NCBI RefSeq assembly: GCF_001748385.1
Contig: NZ_BCLI01000004.1
Span: 372,001-436,000 of the forward strand
Source of the DNA: Vulcanisaeta thermophila
GTDB lineage: Archaea > Thermoproteota > Thermoprotei > Thermoproteales > Thermocladiaceae
Length of the DNA: 64,000 bases
Reading direction: 5' to 3'
Shown: one piece after another, positions 47,948-56,617 of the stretch
Layout of the letters: every line of letters begins with the position of its first letter
Numbering within the stretch: the first letter of the stretch is position 1
Notes under the pieces: generated by a model
Seen by the model: the letters and a program-made list of their open reading frames with translations, nothing else
What the model was told of the DNA's origin: nothing
The model's database searches: none
Program-made: the position numbers and the translations under genes

Positions 47948-48262
47948 GTGGCTTGGATGGTGAGTATTAAGGATATTGAGAATGCATTGTCTAAGGTGAG
48001 GAGTAAGGGATTGAGGGTGATAATAAGGCTTAGGGGGACCAGGAACTCCATAGTCATGGAGAGGGAAATAAGGGCGTTGAGCCCAGAGGGGAATTACATA
48101 TCCTGGGCCACCGCATTCCCAGCACCACCAAACCAAGTAATAGATGCGTACGGCATAAGCACCATAGAGATTTACTGCGGAAACCAACTAATCAAGCAAG
48201 TAAACAACTGGCGCGACTTCATGAAGGAGTTGGAGGCCATGGGGTACTGCAGGGAGGCTTGA
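47948..48262 (+). CDS. Hypothetical protein, 104 aa
   Basis: Not recognised. Mixed alpha/beta with two Cys. It starts GTG 47948 (or ATG 47957), 16 bases after the endA-like gene, so it is probably co-transcribed with it. It ends next to the convergent radical SAM gene. Confidence 0.55.
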   Translation: MAWMVSIKDIENALSKVRSKGLRVIIRLRGTRNSIVMEREIRALSPEGNYISWATAFPAPPNQVIDAYGISTIEIYCGNQLIKQVNNWRDFMKELEAMGYCREA

Positions 48263-49174
48263 TTAACGGTCCTCGACCACGTAATCCCTACCACCAATCC
48301 TAAGCCTAATCCTACCACTCAATCTCTCCTCCACGGTGCCATCATCAAGCACGTACTCACCACCCCCACTAATCCTCATGTTATACCTAAAGAGCCTGGA
48401 ACCAATCTGAGCAATGTCCTTGGACTTGGAGGTGCAGACGTTAACGTTGAGCCAGGGCCACCTACGCCTAATCTCACCGGCCAGCTTAACCCCAACCTCA
48501 AAACTACCCTCCACAAAACCCCCAGGGTTAACCCTATAACCCATACCCACAAGTTTATCAATATTGGCGGGGCTAACGTCCAACTCATTAATATTCACAA
48601 AGCCAATGAGCCCCTCACCAGCCAGAACCTCCACAACACCGAGGATGTTATCCTCAAAACCGGGTAGTGCGGGGACCTCAAGGCCCAAATCCACGGACTT
48701 AGAAAGGGCCCTAACAAGGTCCAACCTACCCATTAACTGGCCCTTATTAATTGCGTGGATCCTGATTTCATCAATACCACTGGAACCCAGTAAGTCCACG
48801 GCCCTCTTATTCAGGTTGAGCACGTGAGTGTACATGTGTATGTGGAAGCCCTCGCCATAAATACCCTTCAACAACCTAACCACCTCCACAACCCTATCCA
48901 CAACCATAACTGGGTCACCACCCGTGATGGCGAGGCCGTGGCCGCCAACCCTATCGATCTCATCAATTATGTCACCCGGGTAATTAACCACGGGCCTATC
49001 ATTAATGAACATGACATCCCTACCAAACCTCTCCCTACTCACAGGGCAGTAGAAGCAATTCAGGGGGCAAACACCCGTAATGAACAACACACTCTTAACA
49101 CCAAGGAGGCACTCCCTACATCCCCTACCCAATCGACCAAAGACCACATTAAAGGGCACGCAAGGCTCAATCAA
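48263..49174 (-). CDS. Radical SAM protein (COG2108-like)
   Basis: 303 residues. A CRECLLG segment at the N-terminus precedes the radical SAM motif CPLNCFYC near residue 36; AITGGDPVMV follows. The MIEPCVPFNVV opening and C-terminal RLFRYNMRISGGGEYVLDDGTVEERL are in keeping with the archaeal COG2108 family, related to pyruvate-formate-lyase activating enzymes but with unknown substrate. No SPASM cluster is seen. It is divergent from the rhomboid gene. Confidence 0.75.
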   Translation of the reverse strand: MIEPCVPFNVVFGRLGRGCRECLLGVKSVLFITGVCPLNCFYCPVSRERFGRDVMFINDRPVVNYPGDIIDEIDRVGGHGLAITGGDPVMVVDRVVEVVRLLKGIYGEGFHIHMYTHVLNLNKRAVDLLGSSGIDEIRIHAINKGQLMGRLDLVRALSKSVDLGLEVPALPGFEDNILGVVEVLAGEGLIGFVNINELDVSPANIDKLVGMGYRVNPGGFVEGSFEVGVKLAGEIRRRWPWLNVNVCTSKSKDIAQIGSRLFRYNMRISGGGEYVLDDGTVEERLSGRIRLRIGGRDYVVEDR

Positions 49175-49204
49175 ACCCCCTTTTAAAAACCATGCACCGT
49201 GCGT

Positions 49205-49216
49205 AAATTATTTAAA
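49205..49216 (+). promoter_or_regulatory. TATA box of the rhomboid gene
   Basis: AATTATTTAAAC lies about 25-27 bases before ATG 49238, indicating a leaderless mRNA and excluding the in-frame upstream start at 49199, which precedes the box. Confidence 0.6.
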
Positions 49217-49237
49217 CCACAGGGTGCGGGGCTGGGT

Positions 49238-49795
49238 ATGTACAGCTTCAAAAACACACTGACAACATTCATAGTATGCACAGCACTCACAGCACCAGTG
49301 CTAACCGCGGAACTCACAAACCTAAGACTATACCAATTACTAATCATACTCCTAGGCGCCACATGGCCACCAACGACACCCTGGGGATTCATAACCGCAG
49401 TATTCATGCACCCCACAGTGACCGATTACGTATTTGACATGCTAACCCTATGGCTATTAGGCCCCTTCTTCGAGACAACCTTTGGGGCACGGCTCTACTG
49501 GATCACGTTCATGACCAGCGGCATCGCATCCTCACTCTCAACAGCACTCTTCTACCTAATGGGCACACCAGTGGTACTAGGGGGTTCATCAGGGGCTCTC
49601 TTCGGACTAGTGGGCTTCCTACTAATGACCCCCGAGCGTGGGGTCATAATATCAAACCCAATAAACATATTAATAATCGCATTCCTACTCTCACCACTGG
49701 CACTGGAATTCGGAATAGCCTACCTAGGGCACCTCCTAGGCTTCATAACAGGAATAATAATAGGCACAGCATACATGAAACAAACAAACCCATAA
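49238..49795 (+). CDS. Rhomboid intramembrane serine protease
   Basis: About 185 residues, six hydrophobic segments. The catalytic Ser is in GGSSGALFG (GxSG motif) and the partner His in YLGHLLGFITG. The expected PWGFITAVFMHP region replaces the classical PWRLLTYMFLH loop 1 area. It cleaves transmembrane substrates within the membrane. The start was chosen from the TATA box position and the family N-terminus. Confidence 0.85.
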   Translation: MYSFKNTLTTFIVCTALTAPVLTAELTNLRLYQLLIILLGATWPPTTPWGFITAVFMHPTVTDYVFDMLTLWLLGPFFETTFGARLYWITFMTSGIASSLSTALFYLMGTPVVLGGSSGALFGLVGFLLMTPERGVIISNPINILIIAFLLSPLALEFGIAYLGHLLGFITGIIIGTAYMKQTNP

Positions 49796-49822
49796 GAATA
49801 AAAGTAAACAACAACCAGGGAA

Positions 49823-49882
49823 GCATGGTGATGAGAAATTCGCGCACAGAACAAATGAAGAATTCCCGCATTACTGATCCCA
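49823..49882 (+). ncRNA. Candidate C/D box guide sRNA 3
   Basis: After the rhomboid gene the plus strand shows C GTGATGA (49828-49834), a 12-base guide (49835-49846), D'-like CAGA (49847-49850), a 4-base gap, C'-like ATGAAGA (49855-49861), a 12-base guide (49862-49873) and D CTGA (49874-49877). Spacing is ideal for an archaeal C/D sRNA. Targets are not identified. Confidence 0.7.
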
Positions 49883-50239
49883 CAAACCCACACATCCAAT
49901 CCTCACCAAGTCCAAAACAATCCTCACGAAAATCCCCACACCGGGTCTATGAGGTGAAATCCACACGATTTTTATAACCACCGTAAGCCCCATGTCCCCA
50001 CGGGTATGGTTAAAAGGCAAGCGTAGAAGGTACAATGCATTTTGAGTGAGCATGTAATGGCTATCCCCACCCCCACATCAAGGCTGCATGTTTTCGCGAA
50101 AACCTAAATTTCACGGCACCAATACTAAGTTAATCACTGCTCAGCGATGAAGTTAAGAAACACCAAGATTCACAGAAGCACGTGGACAAAACCAACATAA
50201 CATGTTAAAAATATTAGAGTGTTTTATGAATAAGAATTT
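49883..50239. other. Intergenic region without a convincing gene
   Basis: Between candidate sRNA 3 and tRNA-Pro I see no long frame. A TTTTTATAAC box at about 49969-49978 precedes ATG 49992, which opens only 17 codons of a basic peptide, too short to call. The remainder is A/C-rich. Confidence 0.5.
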
Positions 50240-50346
50240 TGGTGGGGCCGCCGGGATTTGAACCCGGGTTCACCGGCGCTCCGTGCATCCCTTTCTGCGG
50301 GGCTGCGCCCCAGGCCGGCATCCTAGCCAGGCTAGACTACGGCCCC
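50240..50346 (-). tRNA. tRNA-Pro (anticodon GGG) with one intron
   Basis: The minus strand reads a complete cloverleaf: acceptor GGGGCCG (50346-50340) paired with CGGCCCC (50250-50244), T arm CCGGG-TTCAAAT-CCCGG, anticodon stem CCGGC/GCCGG (50318-50314 and 50277-50273), discriminator A at 50243 and encoded CCA at 50242-50240. The anticodon GGG is at 50311-50309. A 29-base insertion follows base 37 at the canonical site. A GTGTTTTTAAG sequence (plus strand 50383-50393) is the TATA box, about 40 bases upstream. Confidence 0.92.
50279..50307 (-). other. tRNA-Pro intron, 29 nt, position 37/38
   Basis: Removing these bases restores a seven-base anticodon loop CTGGGGC. The intron contains AGCCCCG that can pair with the anticodon-loop GGGG, consistent with a bulge-helix-bulge substrate for the splicing endonuclease. 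Confidence 0.8.
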
Positions 50347-50483
50347 GTTTTGAGCGTGGTTTATGCATTGATTTTTGCTTTCGTGTTTTTAAGGTTTTCT
50401 TAGGGGTGGGTCTGCACGGTGGTGCTGGGCTTGGCGTTTCCTGGCCTTTTAATGCTGTGTGGTGTATTGGGGTGTGGAGGCAC

Positions 50484-50666
50484 TTAGCCTACGTGAATTA
50501 CTGGGAGTATTAGCCCTACTATGAATGTGAGTATTGCTATTATGAGTGCCGCTAGGAACGCCCTGCCCAAGCCGTCGCGTGCATCCATTAGGTGTGTGGC
50601 CACGTAAATTATCAATGTGGTTATCACAAGCCCCACTATGAAGTAAAGGGCGCTGGTGATCAGCAT
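50484..50666 (-). CDS. Small membrane protein, 60 aa
   Basis: Two hydrophobic segments (about 3-24 and 35-58) separated by a short polar loop (MDARDGLGR). ATG 50666 lies about 25-30 bases after an AGTTTAAATTA box on the minus strand (around 50691-50701), supporting a leaderless real gene. No family is recognised. Confidence 0.55.
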   Translation of the reverse strand: MLITSALYFIVGLVITTLIIYVATHLMDARDGLGRAFLAALIIAILTFIVGLILPVIHVG

Positions 50667-50770
50667 AACTGACGAGTCGCTTGAACCATTAATTTAAACT
50701 TTATCAGCACCTGCGGTGATTACTACGTGAATTCTTAACAGTCCCTGCCTGACTTAGGATGAGGATTCTT

Positions 50771-50870
50771 ATGGGGTTGCTGGGGGTTTGTTTTTTGTTT
50801 TTGTGTTTGGTTCTTTGTGTTCTTTGGATGGTTTTTGGGGTTTGGTGTTGCTTTCTTGGTTAATCATTAC
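50771..50870. repeat. G/T-rich low-complexity strand
   Basis: The plus strand here is almost only G and T (for example TTTGTTTTTTGTTTTTGTG), with AC-rich complement. Similar GT-rich stretches lie at 50380-50480 and 52920-52980. The apparent minus-strand frame through it is a composition artefact of Thr, His, Asn, Lys and Gln codons. Confidence 0.6.
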
Positions 50871-50906
50871 AATGGAGATAAAAAGATAAAGATTATATAG
50901 TGGATT

Positions 50907-52575
50907 ATGATGGGTGGTGGTGTGCTTGGTAAAGTGTTGGGAATAGTGGGTCTGGTGTTGTTGTTCGTGACTGTTTTTCTGATTCTCACCGGTCATGGGT
51001 TAAGTGGTGGTTTGGTGCGTGGTGGTCGATTAAGTGCTCCCGATGAGTCGTTGAGTGCTTTGTCCGTTGTTTCCATGCCCATTAACGTCTCGGTCTTCGC
51101 TGTTGGTCCCAGCCCCCTACTAAATTAGGGGTTTGTTGCCCAATGCCTCTGTCACGCCCGTAACACTGAGCCAATTAGCGGAGACGCCTAATGGTAGTAT
51201 CATAATCATTGATTGAAGTTACATAAAGCCACTGCTGGTTAGTGATTATGTTGAATCTCTCAAGCCCTGCCCTTTGTATACTGTCTAGGTTGCTCTCCAG
51301 GGGCGATTTCGTGGCTCTCTACGGTAATGCCAGTGATGAGGACTTAATGGGACTTGCCCCGGCTCTAGCATGGGACTAGGGGTGTGAATAACGAGTTAAT
51401 CTTCTCCACGGGCAGTTCCTACGCGTTTAGGATGTTGCTAACGGCTGTTCCAGTGATACTAATGGGGGTGAGATCATGGAGATAGCCTATGGGGATAGGG
51501 ATTGGCTAGCCATAGCACCAATACACACAAACCAACTAATAAACTACATAATACCATACACGATGATGAGAAACGGGCAAATAAACGCATTAGCAATGAT
51601 ACAGAATACAGACCCACCACCGACCCATGCTGGGAACTATGGTATAATCAATTCTACCCACAATCATCAAACGGAGCCTATGAGAATAGCAAGGTAACAC
51701 TAATATGGTTAGCACCACAGTGGGATGGGCCATACCCCTCCGCGTATGGAAATGGTTTGGAGGCGTATAGTGATGGTAATGGTACATTCTACATTGACTC
51801 ATGCCTAGAGTTCGCAAACATTGACGATGTTGGTTACGATACCGCGTACATAATAGCATCAGTTAATAACTACATAGATTATGCACTCACCTCCACTGCG
51901 GTTAGTAATGGTGGTTTTGAGTATTGGCAGCTCGGGGTTATGGACTACTACACGGGCTATGAGGATTACGTTAACGGACAATCAAGCGCCTTCTTCGGGA
52001 GTTATAATGGACTTAGTGGGGTTGAGCCTCAATCAACACCATTAACGATGCATTACATTGTGGGAGTGGGTACAGGGCCTGTGGGTCCAGTGCTTAAATT
52101 CGCAGTAACCTCCAGTGGCAGTGAGGGTATAAGCCTAACGGCACCACAGAACACAATGACTTCACTACCGCTTGCGACACCTTATGAGGATAACTTCACC
52201 TGGGTCTTCAAAATAAACAATGGCTATACAGCGGCGGGTTACTATAATTCCTTTGTGGACCCAATTGGCGATGCAGTATTATTCATACCCAGCTTTAATC
52301 CGAGTGATACCTACTTGGCGATTCTGCCCGTGGACTTTGAGAACCTAGTGGTGACTTCTACGCATTACTTTGGGCTATTCTGCACCTACGAACTCATGTG
52401 GACCGATGCAGAGTGGATCGTCATCATAACACCCGTCACCCAAACATCATCGGGTTACCTATTCAGCTTTAATGACACCGGTGTAACCTATTTCCCAGGA
52501 AATATACCAAACAGTTACCTAACAGGGCTAACCACCGCAACAACACTATGCAACTCCCTACCAACACCACCGTAA
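50907..52575 (+). pseudogene. Decayed gene for a membrane-anchored secreted protein
   Basis: A TATA-like box near 50880 precedes a start at 50907 or 50910 encoding a hydrophobic anchor (VLGIVGLVLLFVTVFLIL). Coding sense continues through all three frames: frame shifts near 51121, 51262, 51370, 51465 and 51600, and an in-frame TGA at 51214 where Trp would fit. Recovered pieces include LPNASVTPVTLSQLAETPNG, RLLSRGDFVALYGNASDEDL, VNNELIFSTGSSYAFRM, IAYGDRDWLAIAPIHTNQL and, from about 51620 to 52575, an open 320-residue Tyr/Ser/Gly-rich tail. It once coded for an extracellular protein of roughly 550 residues. Family unknown. Confidence 0.75.
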
Positions 52576-52844
52576 AGGGGGCGTGCTGGTTATCATCAAG
52601 AGGTTGTTAAAAAATACGTCTTTTAAAATCGCTTGGTATCAGCATTCCTTCATTATTCACTCACGGTACACACAAAATGAACATTAGAGAATTAGGTTGG
52701 GGATACGGAACCAATAAACCAGCACACAACAATGCAGACTAGAATTGAGGAAACACCATAGGTTTTCTCTCACTCAGTAAATAAAGAGCAAAGACGGTCA
52801 AAGCTTGGTGGGCCCGCCGGGATTTGAACCCGGGACCTCCCGGT

Positions 52845-52857
52845 CTCTGACATGGGT
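52845..52857 (-). other. tRNA-Ile intron 2, 13 nt, position 37/38
   Basis: This short insertion lies at the canonical site after base 37. Its removal leaves A38 and the CCGGG stem strand. The exact edge is shiftable by a base because A occurs at both sides. Confidence 0.75.
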
Positions 52858-52865
52858 TATCAGCC

Positions 52866-52886
52866 TTACGCGGGGCTTTGGCCCCA
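52866..52886 (-). other. tRNA-Ile intron 1, 21 nt, position 29/30
   Basis: It interrupts the 5' strand of the anticodon stem between bases 29 and 30. Its boundaries are unambiguous because no base at either edge repeats. Internally GGGGC can pair with GCCCC. Non-canonical sites like this are known in Thermoproteales and need the broad-specificity crenarchaeal endonuclease. Confidence 0.8.
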
Positions 52887-53040
52887 GGGCGCTCCGACCT
52901 GGCTGAGCTACGGGCCCTCTGGTGTGGTGTATGTGGTGTGGTTGTTTCTGTGTTTTTAAGTTCTTTGTTTCGTGTTCTCGATCCAGTGTGCCCCCTCTGC
53001 TGGGCTAAATTTTTATAAGGTTTATTTATTCCCGTCTTTG

Positions 53041-54192
53041 ATGCCGGAGTTAACGTTTACAACATCCGTGGTGGGTAGTTTCCCAAGGCCCAGGTGGCTT
53101 ATTGAGGCCTTTGAGAAGTTCAACAGGGGTGAGATTGGTAGGGAGGATTTTGAGGAGTTGCTTGATGATGCTGTGAAGTTGACGGTTAAGGAGGAGGAGT
53201 TGGCTGGGCTTGATGTGATCACTGATGGTGAGCAGAGGAGGACTAGCTTCGTGGCCTTTGTGGGCCAGAAAATCCCAGGCTTCAAGCTTATCTACGTCAC
53301 TGACATAAACCCGAGGGCGCTGGAGATTATGAAGCAGTACAAGGCTCAATTGACTTACTGGAGGGCCGTGGCCGTGGGTGAGATTAGGGACTCCATTATA
53401 GCCCTAGATGAGTTCAGGTTCACCAGGTCCGTGACCGACAGGAGGATTAAGGTCACACTACCCAGTCCATACCTCATAATGTGGGAGACCTGGGACGCGA
53501 AGTACTCTAGGGATGTTTATAAGGATCCGGAGGCCCTTGCTGAGGCCTACTCCAGGGTTCTTAGGCAGGAGATCATTAGGCTTAGGGATGCGGGTGTTGA
53601 CTTTATACAACTTGATGAGCCCATGCTCGGTGACCTCACGGAGGCTAAGGAGGATGAGCCCGATAGGTATAGGAAGGTCATTGAGGCAATTCACGGGCAG
53701 AAGTACAGGGGTTTTAGGAATGAGCTTTACCTGGCCAGGGACTTGATTAATGAGACCATTAAGGGCATTGATGGTGTTAGGATTGGCATGCACATGGACA
53801 GGTGGCCCAACCCAGACTCCCCATTCTACGGTGTGGGTTTTGAGAGGTTGGCGCCCGTGGTTTACGACATTAAGGTGAAGCAGTACGTGCTTGAGTACGC
53901 TAGCCCAGGGAGTGGTGATCCAGCCGTGTTTGCTAGGGATTTACCCAGTGATAAGGAGTTGGGCCTTGGTGTTATTGATGTTAGGAACCCGCAGGTTGAG
54001 GATCCCAAGGTTGTGGTTCAGAGGGTTGAGCGTGTAATTGGGGTTCTTGACCCAAAGAGGATTTGGCTTAACCCTGATTGTGGCTTCGCCCCCGGTATGT
54101 ACCGTAAGTTTGAGCGTAGGATCGCCTTCGCCAAGGTCAGGGCTATGGTTGAGGCCGCCAGGATGCTGAGGAGTAAGTATGGTGAGAAGTGA
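53041..54192 (+). CDS. MetE-like cobalamin-independent methionine synthase homologue
   Basis: 383 residues, a single barrel equal to the C-terminal half of bacterial MetE. TTSVVGSFPRP opens the domain; DVITDGEQRR, FIQLDEPMLG and LNPDCGFAP follow. Of the zinc ligands (His, Cys, Glu, Cys in E. coli) His is present in GMHMDRW, but the next ligand Cys is Asp (H-x-D), while Glu (VLEYAS) and the last Cys are kept. Methyl transfer to homocysteine is likely but the altered site leaves doubt. ATG 53041 follows AATTTTTATAAGG by 25 bases; an earlier in-frame start at 52972 is not supported. Confidence 0.78.
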   Translation: MPELTFTTSVVGSFPRPRWLIEAFEKFNRGEIGREDFEELLDDAVKLTVKEEELAGLDVITDGEQRRTSFVAFVGQKIPGFKLIYVTDINPRALEIMKQYKAQLTYWRAVAVGEIRDSIIALDEFRFTRSVTDRRIKVTLPSPYLIMWETWDAKYSRDVYKDPEALAEAYSRVLRQEIIRLRDAGVDFIQLDEPMLGDLTEAKEDEPDRYRKVIEAIHGQKYRGFRNELYLARDLINETIKGIDGVRIGMHMDRWPNPDSPFYGVGFERLAPVVYDIKVKQYVLEYASPGSGDPAVFARDLPSDKELGLGVIDVRNPQVEDPKVVVQRVERVIGVLDPKRIWLNPDCGFAPGMYRKFERRIAFAKVRAMVEAARMLRSKYGEK

Positions 54193-56007
54193 TTAGGGTT
54201 GCTGGGCCTCCTCAATCTTAACCTTCTTCTGGCTCTTGTACATCTCCAGTATCTCCTTAACCGTGGTCGCCTGCTCGGGTGATTTATCAGTCCTATACCT
54301 GCCGGTGAACCTGGGGAACCTTATGGCTAGGCCCACGTCGGGCCTTATTGCGCCCATGCAGCACGTGTGCAGTGGGCTTAGGGTTATCTCGGCGCCTATT
54401 ATCTCCAGGACCACGGCGGGCACGAACCACACATCGGGCTCCATCTTGGAGACCACCCTAGGGTGCCTATGGGGTATCCTGTATGGGTCAAGCATTTGCT
54501 TGAGCTTCACTAGGTCCTCATCTGTGAATCCACTGCCCACCTTGCTCACTGTGTAGAATTGGTCCGTGTCTGGGTCGTAAGCCGCTATTAACAGTGCTCC
54601 GTAGGTCCCAGCCCTCTTCCCACGCCCCCAGAAGGCGCCCACCACCACCAGGTCCAGCGTGTCCGTTAGCTCGCTCTTGTAGTCCCTCTTGTACTTTATC
54701 CATAACCACCCCCTGGCGCCCATTTCGTAGATCGAGTCCGCCTTTATGGACTTGCACATAACCCCCTCGCACCCATCACTTATGGCTTCGTTGAAGAATT
54801 TCTCGAGTTCGTTTGGATCGTTTATTAATCTCCAGGTGGCTAGGTGAACGTAGTCGCTGGGTTTGAGTACCTCCAGTAGCTTCCTCCTCCTATCCAGTAG
54901 CGGTAGTTCTGTTAGGTCCTGCCCGTCTATGTATATGGCGTCGAATAGGAATATGTTCACTGGGTACTCCTTCATTGCCTCCTTCACGTCGTGCTTCCTC
55001 TTCCTATGCATTAACTCCTGGAAGGGCTTGAACTCGCCCGTGTCAGGGTCTATGGCCACTATCTCGCCCTCCACTATGAACTCCCTGGCGTCTATGGCCT
55101 CGCTCACGTACTGGGCCACGTCTGGGTATGCGTGGGTTATGTCCTCAAGCCTCCTACTGAATATCTTTATCGTTCCATCCCTAGTCTTATGGACCTGGGC
55201 CCTCTCACCATCGTACTTATACTCCACCATTGCAACACCGCCTAGCTTCCCTAGGATCTCATTGGGTGTGCTCAGCCTCTCTGCAAGCATGGGTTGTATG
55301 GGGACGCCTGGTGTTACGTGGATCTTCTTAAGGGCCTCCGCACCCTCCATGGCCACCAACTTGGCTATGTAGCCCAGGTCTGGGTATACGTGGTAGGCTC
55401 TCTCTAGCTCCTCCCTGGGTACCTTGTAGGCGTCGGCCAAGGCATCAAGTATTGTCATGTCCGCAATACCCAGCCTGAGCCTACCAACTACGAACCTGGC
55501 TATGTACTTAGCCTCCTCGGGCTTTGCCTGGGAGAATAATGAGGTGAGTAGCTTTGTCTTTAGGTCCTGGGCGCCCTCGCCTGATGCCCTGGCTATGGAC
55601 ATGAGTGTGTCGTAAACCTTACCCATGGTTAACTCACCACCACCCCCACCACCCAGGAACTCCAGTATTGACTTACCACCCTGCTGTTGCTTCCCGCTCA
55701 ATACCCTCCTCGCCGTCTCCCCAACATCACCCAGTCTCTTGTATAGATCCTCAACCTGTTTCACGCTCACGCCAGACGCAATTGACAAAGCCCTGAATGT
55801 GAGCTTCTCCGCAACCCCAAGCTCTACAGCCTCCCAATCAGGCCTTAGCTGGCCCAGTATGAAGTATATGACCTTATCTATGACGTTGGGTGGGGTCTTC
55901 TTAAGGAGTGATGAGAGTAGCTTGGCCATGACGGTCCTCTGGGTGGTGGCCTCTATGCTCTCAAGCACCCTCACTACATCAACGAACTTAATGTCACCAC
56001 TAGACAT
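54193..56007 (-). CDS. lig: ATP-dependent DNA ligase
   Basis: 604 residues, the usual archaeal replicative ligase. N-terminal DNA-binding domain (1-230), nucleotidyltransferase domain with the adenylated Lys at about 264 in EYKYDGER, and motifs III (FIVEGEIVA), IV (EGVMCKS), V (WIKYKRDY), then an OB domain. It seals nicks with ATP, working with PCNA. The start codon ATG 56007 lies downstream of a GCTTTATTAAGC box. The gene converges with the MetE-like gene, leaving no gap. Confidence 0.96.
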   Translation of the reverse strand: MSSGDIKFVDVVRVLESIEATTQRTVMAKLLSSLLKKTPPNVIDKVIYFILGQLRPDWEAVELGVAEKLTFRALSIASGVSVKQVEDLYKRLGDVGETARRVLSGKQQQGGKSILEFLGGGGGGELTMGKVYDTLMSIARASGEGAQDLKTKLLTSLFSQAKPEEAKYIARFVVGRLRLGIADMTILDALADAYKVPREELERAYHVYPDLGYIAKLVAMEGAEALKKIHVTPGVPIQPMLAERLSTPNEILGKLGGVAMVEYKYDGERAQVHKTRDGTIKIFSRRLEDITHAYPDVAQYVSEAIDAREFIVEGEIVAIDPDTGEFKPFQELMHRKRKHDVKEAMKEYPVNIFLFDAIYIDGQDLTELPLLDRRRKLLEVLKPSDYVHLATWRLINDPNELEKFFNEAISDGCEGVMCKSIKADSIYEMGARGWLWIKYKRDYKSELTDTLDLVVVGAFWGRGKRAGTYGALLIAAYDPDTDQFYTVSKVGSGFTDEDLVKLKQMLDPYRIPHRHPRVVSKMEPDVWFVPAVVLEIIGAEITLSPLHTCCMGAIRPDVGLAIRFPRFTGRYRTDKSPEQATTVKEILEMYKSQKKVKIEEAQQP

Positions 56008-56058
56008 GAAACTACCCCAAGTGATGATGGTTTTTAGCTTAATAAAGCCTTTGTCGAG

Positions 56059-56075
56059 GGATGGGCTTCATCCCC
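56059..56075. other. Short hairpin upstream of DNA ligase gene
   Basis: GGGATG-GGCTT-CATCCC forms a perfect six-pair stem in the 102-base gap upstream of the ligase gene and downstream of the next minus-strand gene's end. It may be part of that gene's terminator. Function not known. Confidence 0.35.
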
Positions 56076-56109
56076 TGTGGGGATTACGTGGGTAATATAG
56101 ATGGCTTGT

Positions 56110-56493
56110 TTAATCTGTTACCACGTCGAATTGGAAGCCACCAATGGGTAGTAATCCATTGATTATCATCTTAACTCTGAAGTAATCTAAATCCTCACTC
56201 AACCTCTCATCAATGTAGTACTCCACATCGAAGTCGAGGCACTCACTCGGCCCTAGCTTAAGGTATTGGCTCTCGGTGTGGTCGCTACCTACTATCACCT
56301 CGTTATTCCTTACAAGCCTTATGTACTTAACATAGCCCTCAAGCCCAGTCTTTGTGAAGGGCCCGTTGAACCTAATCCTGAACTTAAGGGTCTCGTTGTG
56401 GTTATTGCAGAAGTGCAGTGTGTTTGGGTATTTTGCGGGGCCCTTTACATCCCTCGTCACGTAGACCAGGAACCTGTGAATTACCCTGGTCAT
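56110..56493 (-). CDS. Hypothetical beta-rich protein, 127 aa
   Basis: Not recognised. Predicted mostly strands with two Cys, a pattern that looks like an Ig-like or C2-type sandwich; no signal peptide. It has its own promoter (TTAATTTAAAG on the plus strand at about 56515-56525). Codon use fits the region. Confidence 0.55.
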   Translation of the reverse strand: MTRVIHRFLVYVTRDVKGPAKYPNTLHFCNNHNETLKFRIRFNGPFTKTGLEGYVKYIRLVRNNEVIVGSDHTESQYLKLGPSECLDFDVEYYIDERLSEDLDYFRVKMIINGLLPIGGFQFDVVTD

Positions 56494-56617
56494 GAAATCA
56501 CCCTATGCCTAGGTTAATTTAAAGCTATAATCATTACCCACCTATGCATGGACTTGGCGTATGCATAACAGTTCCAATGTGTCACCATATGCCCATATAG
56601 TATTGATTTTGATTTAA

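Larger units (their letters stand above)
52806..52917 (-). tRNA. tRNA-Ile (anticodon GAT) with two introns
   Basis: Acceptor GGGCCCG (52917-52911) pairs with CGGGCCC (52816-52810), D arm GCTC...GAGC, T arm CCGGG-TTCAAAT-CCCGG, discriminator A at 52809, encoded CCA at 52808-52806. After removal of a 21-base and a 13-base insertion the anticodon arm is CCCGG-CTGATAA-CCGGG; the anticodon GAT is at 52861-52859. The mature RNA is 75 bases plus CCA. The TATA box (GTGTTTTTAAG on the plus strand, 52950-52960) is nearly identical to that of tRNA-Pro. Confidence 0.92.

Noticed and set aside
50769-50996. 75-codon minus-strand frame rich in Thr, His, Asn, Lys
   Set aside because: It only reflects the GT-rich plus strand; no promoter and no protein-like pattern.
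50907-52575. Programmed frameshifting as the reason for the split secreted gene
   Set aside because: At least five shifts in both directions plus a stop codon are too many for recoding; decay is simpler.
50240-52917. An integrated mobile element bounded by the two tRNA genes
   Set aside because: No integrase, no direct repeats of a tRNA end and no replication genes were found in the interval.
54863-55372. 169-codon plus-strand frame opposite DNA ligase
   Set aside because: It lies wholly within the ligase nucleotidyltransferase domain on the other strand, which is well supported.
56024-56060. GTGATGA upstream of DNA ligase as a C box
   Set aside because: No D box follows at a proper distance and no inner boxes could be found.
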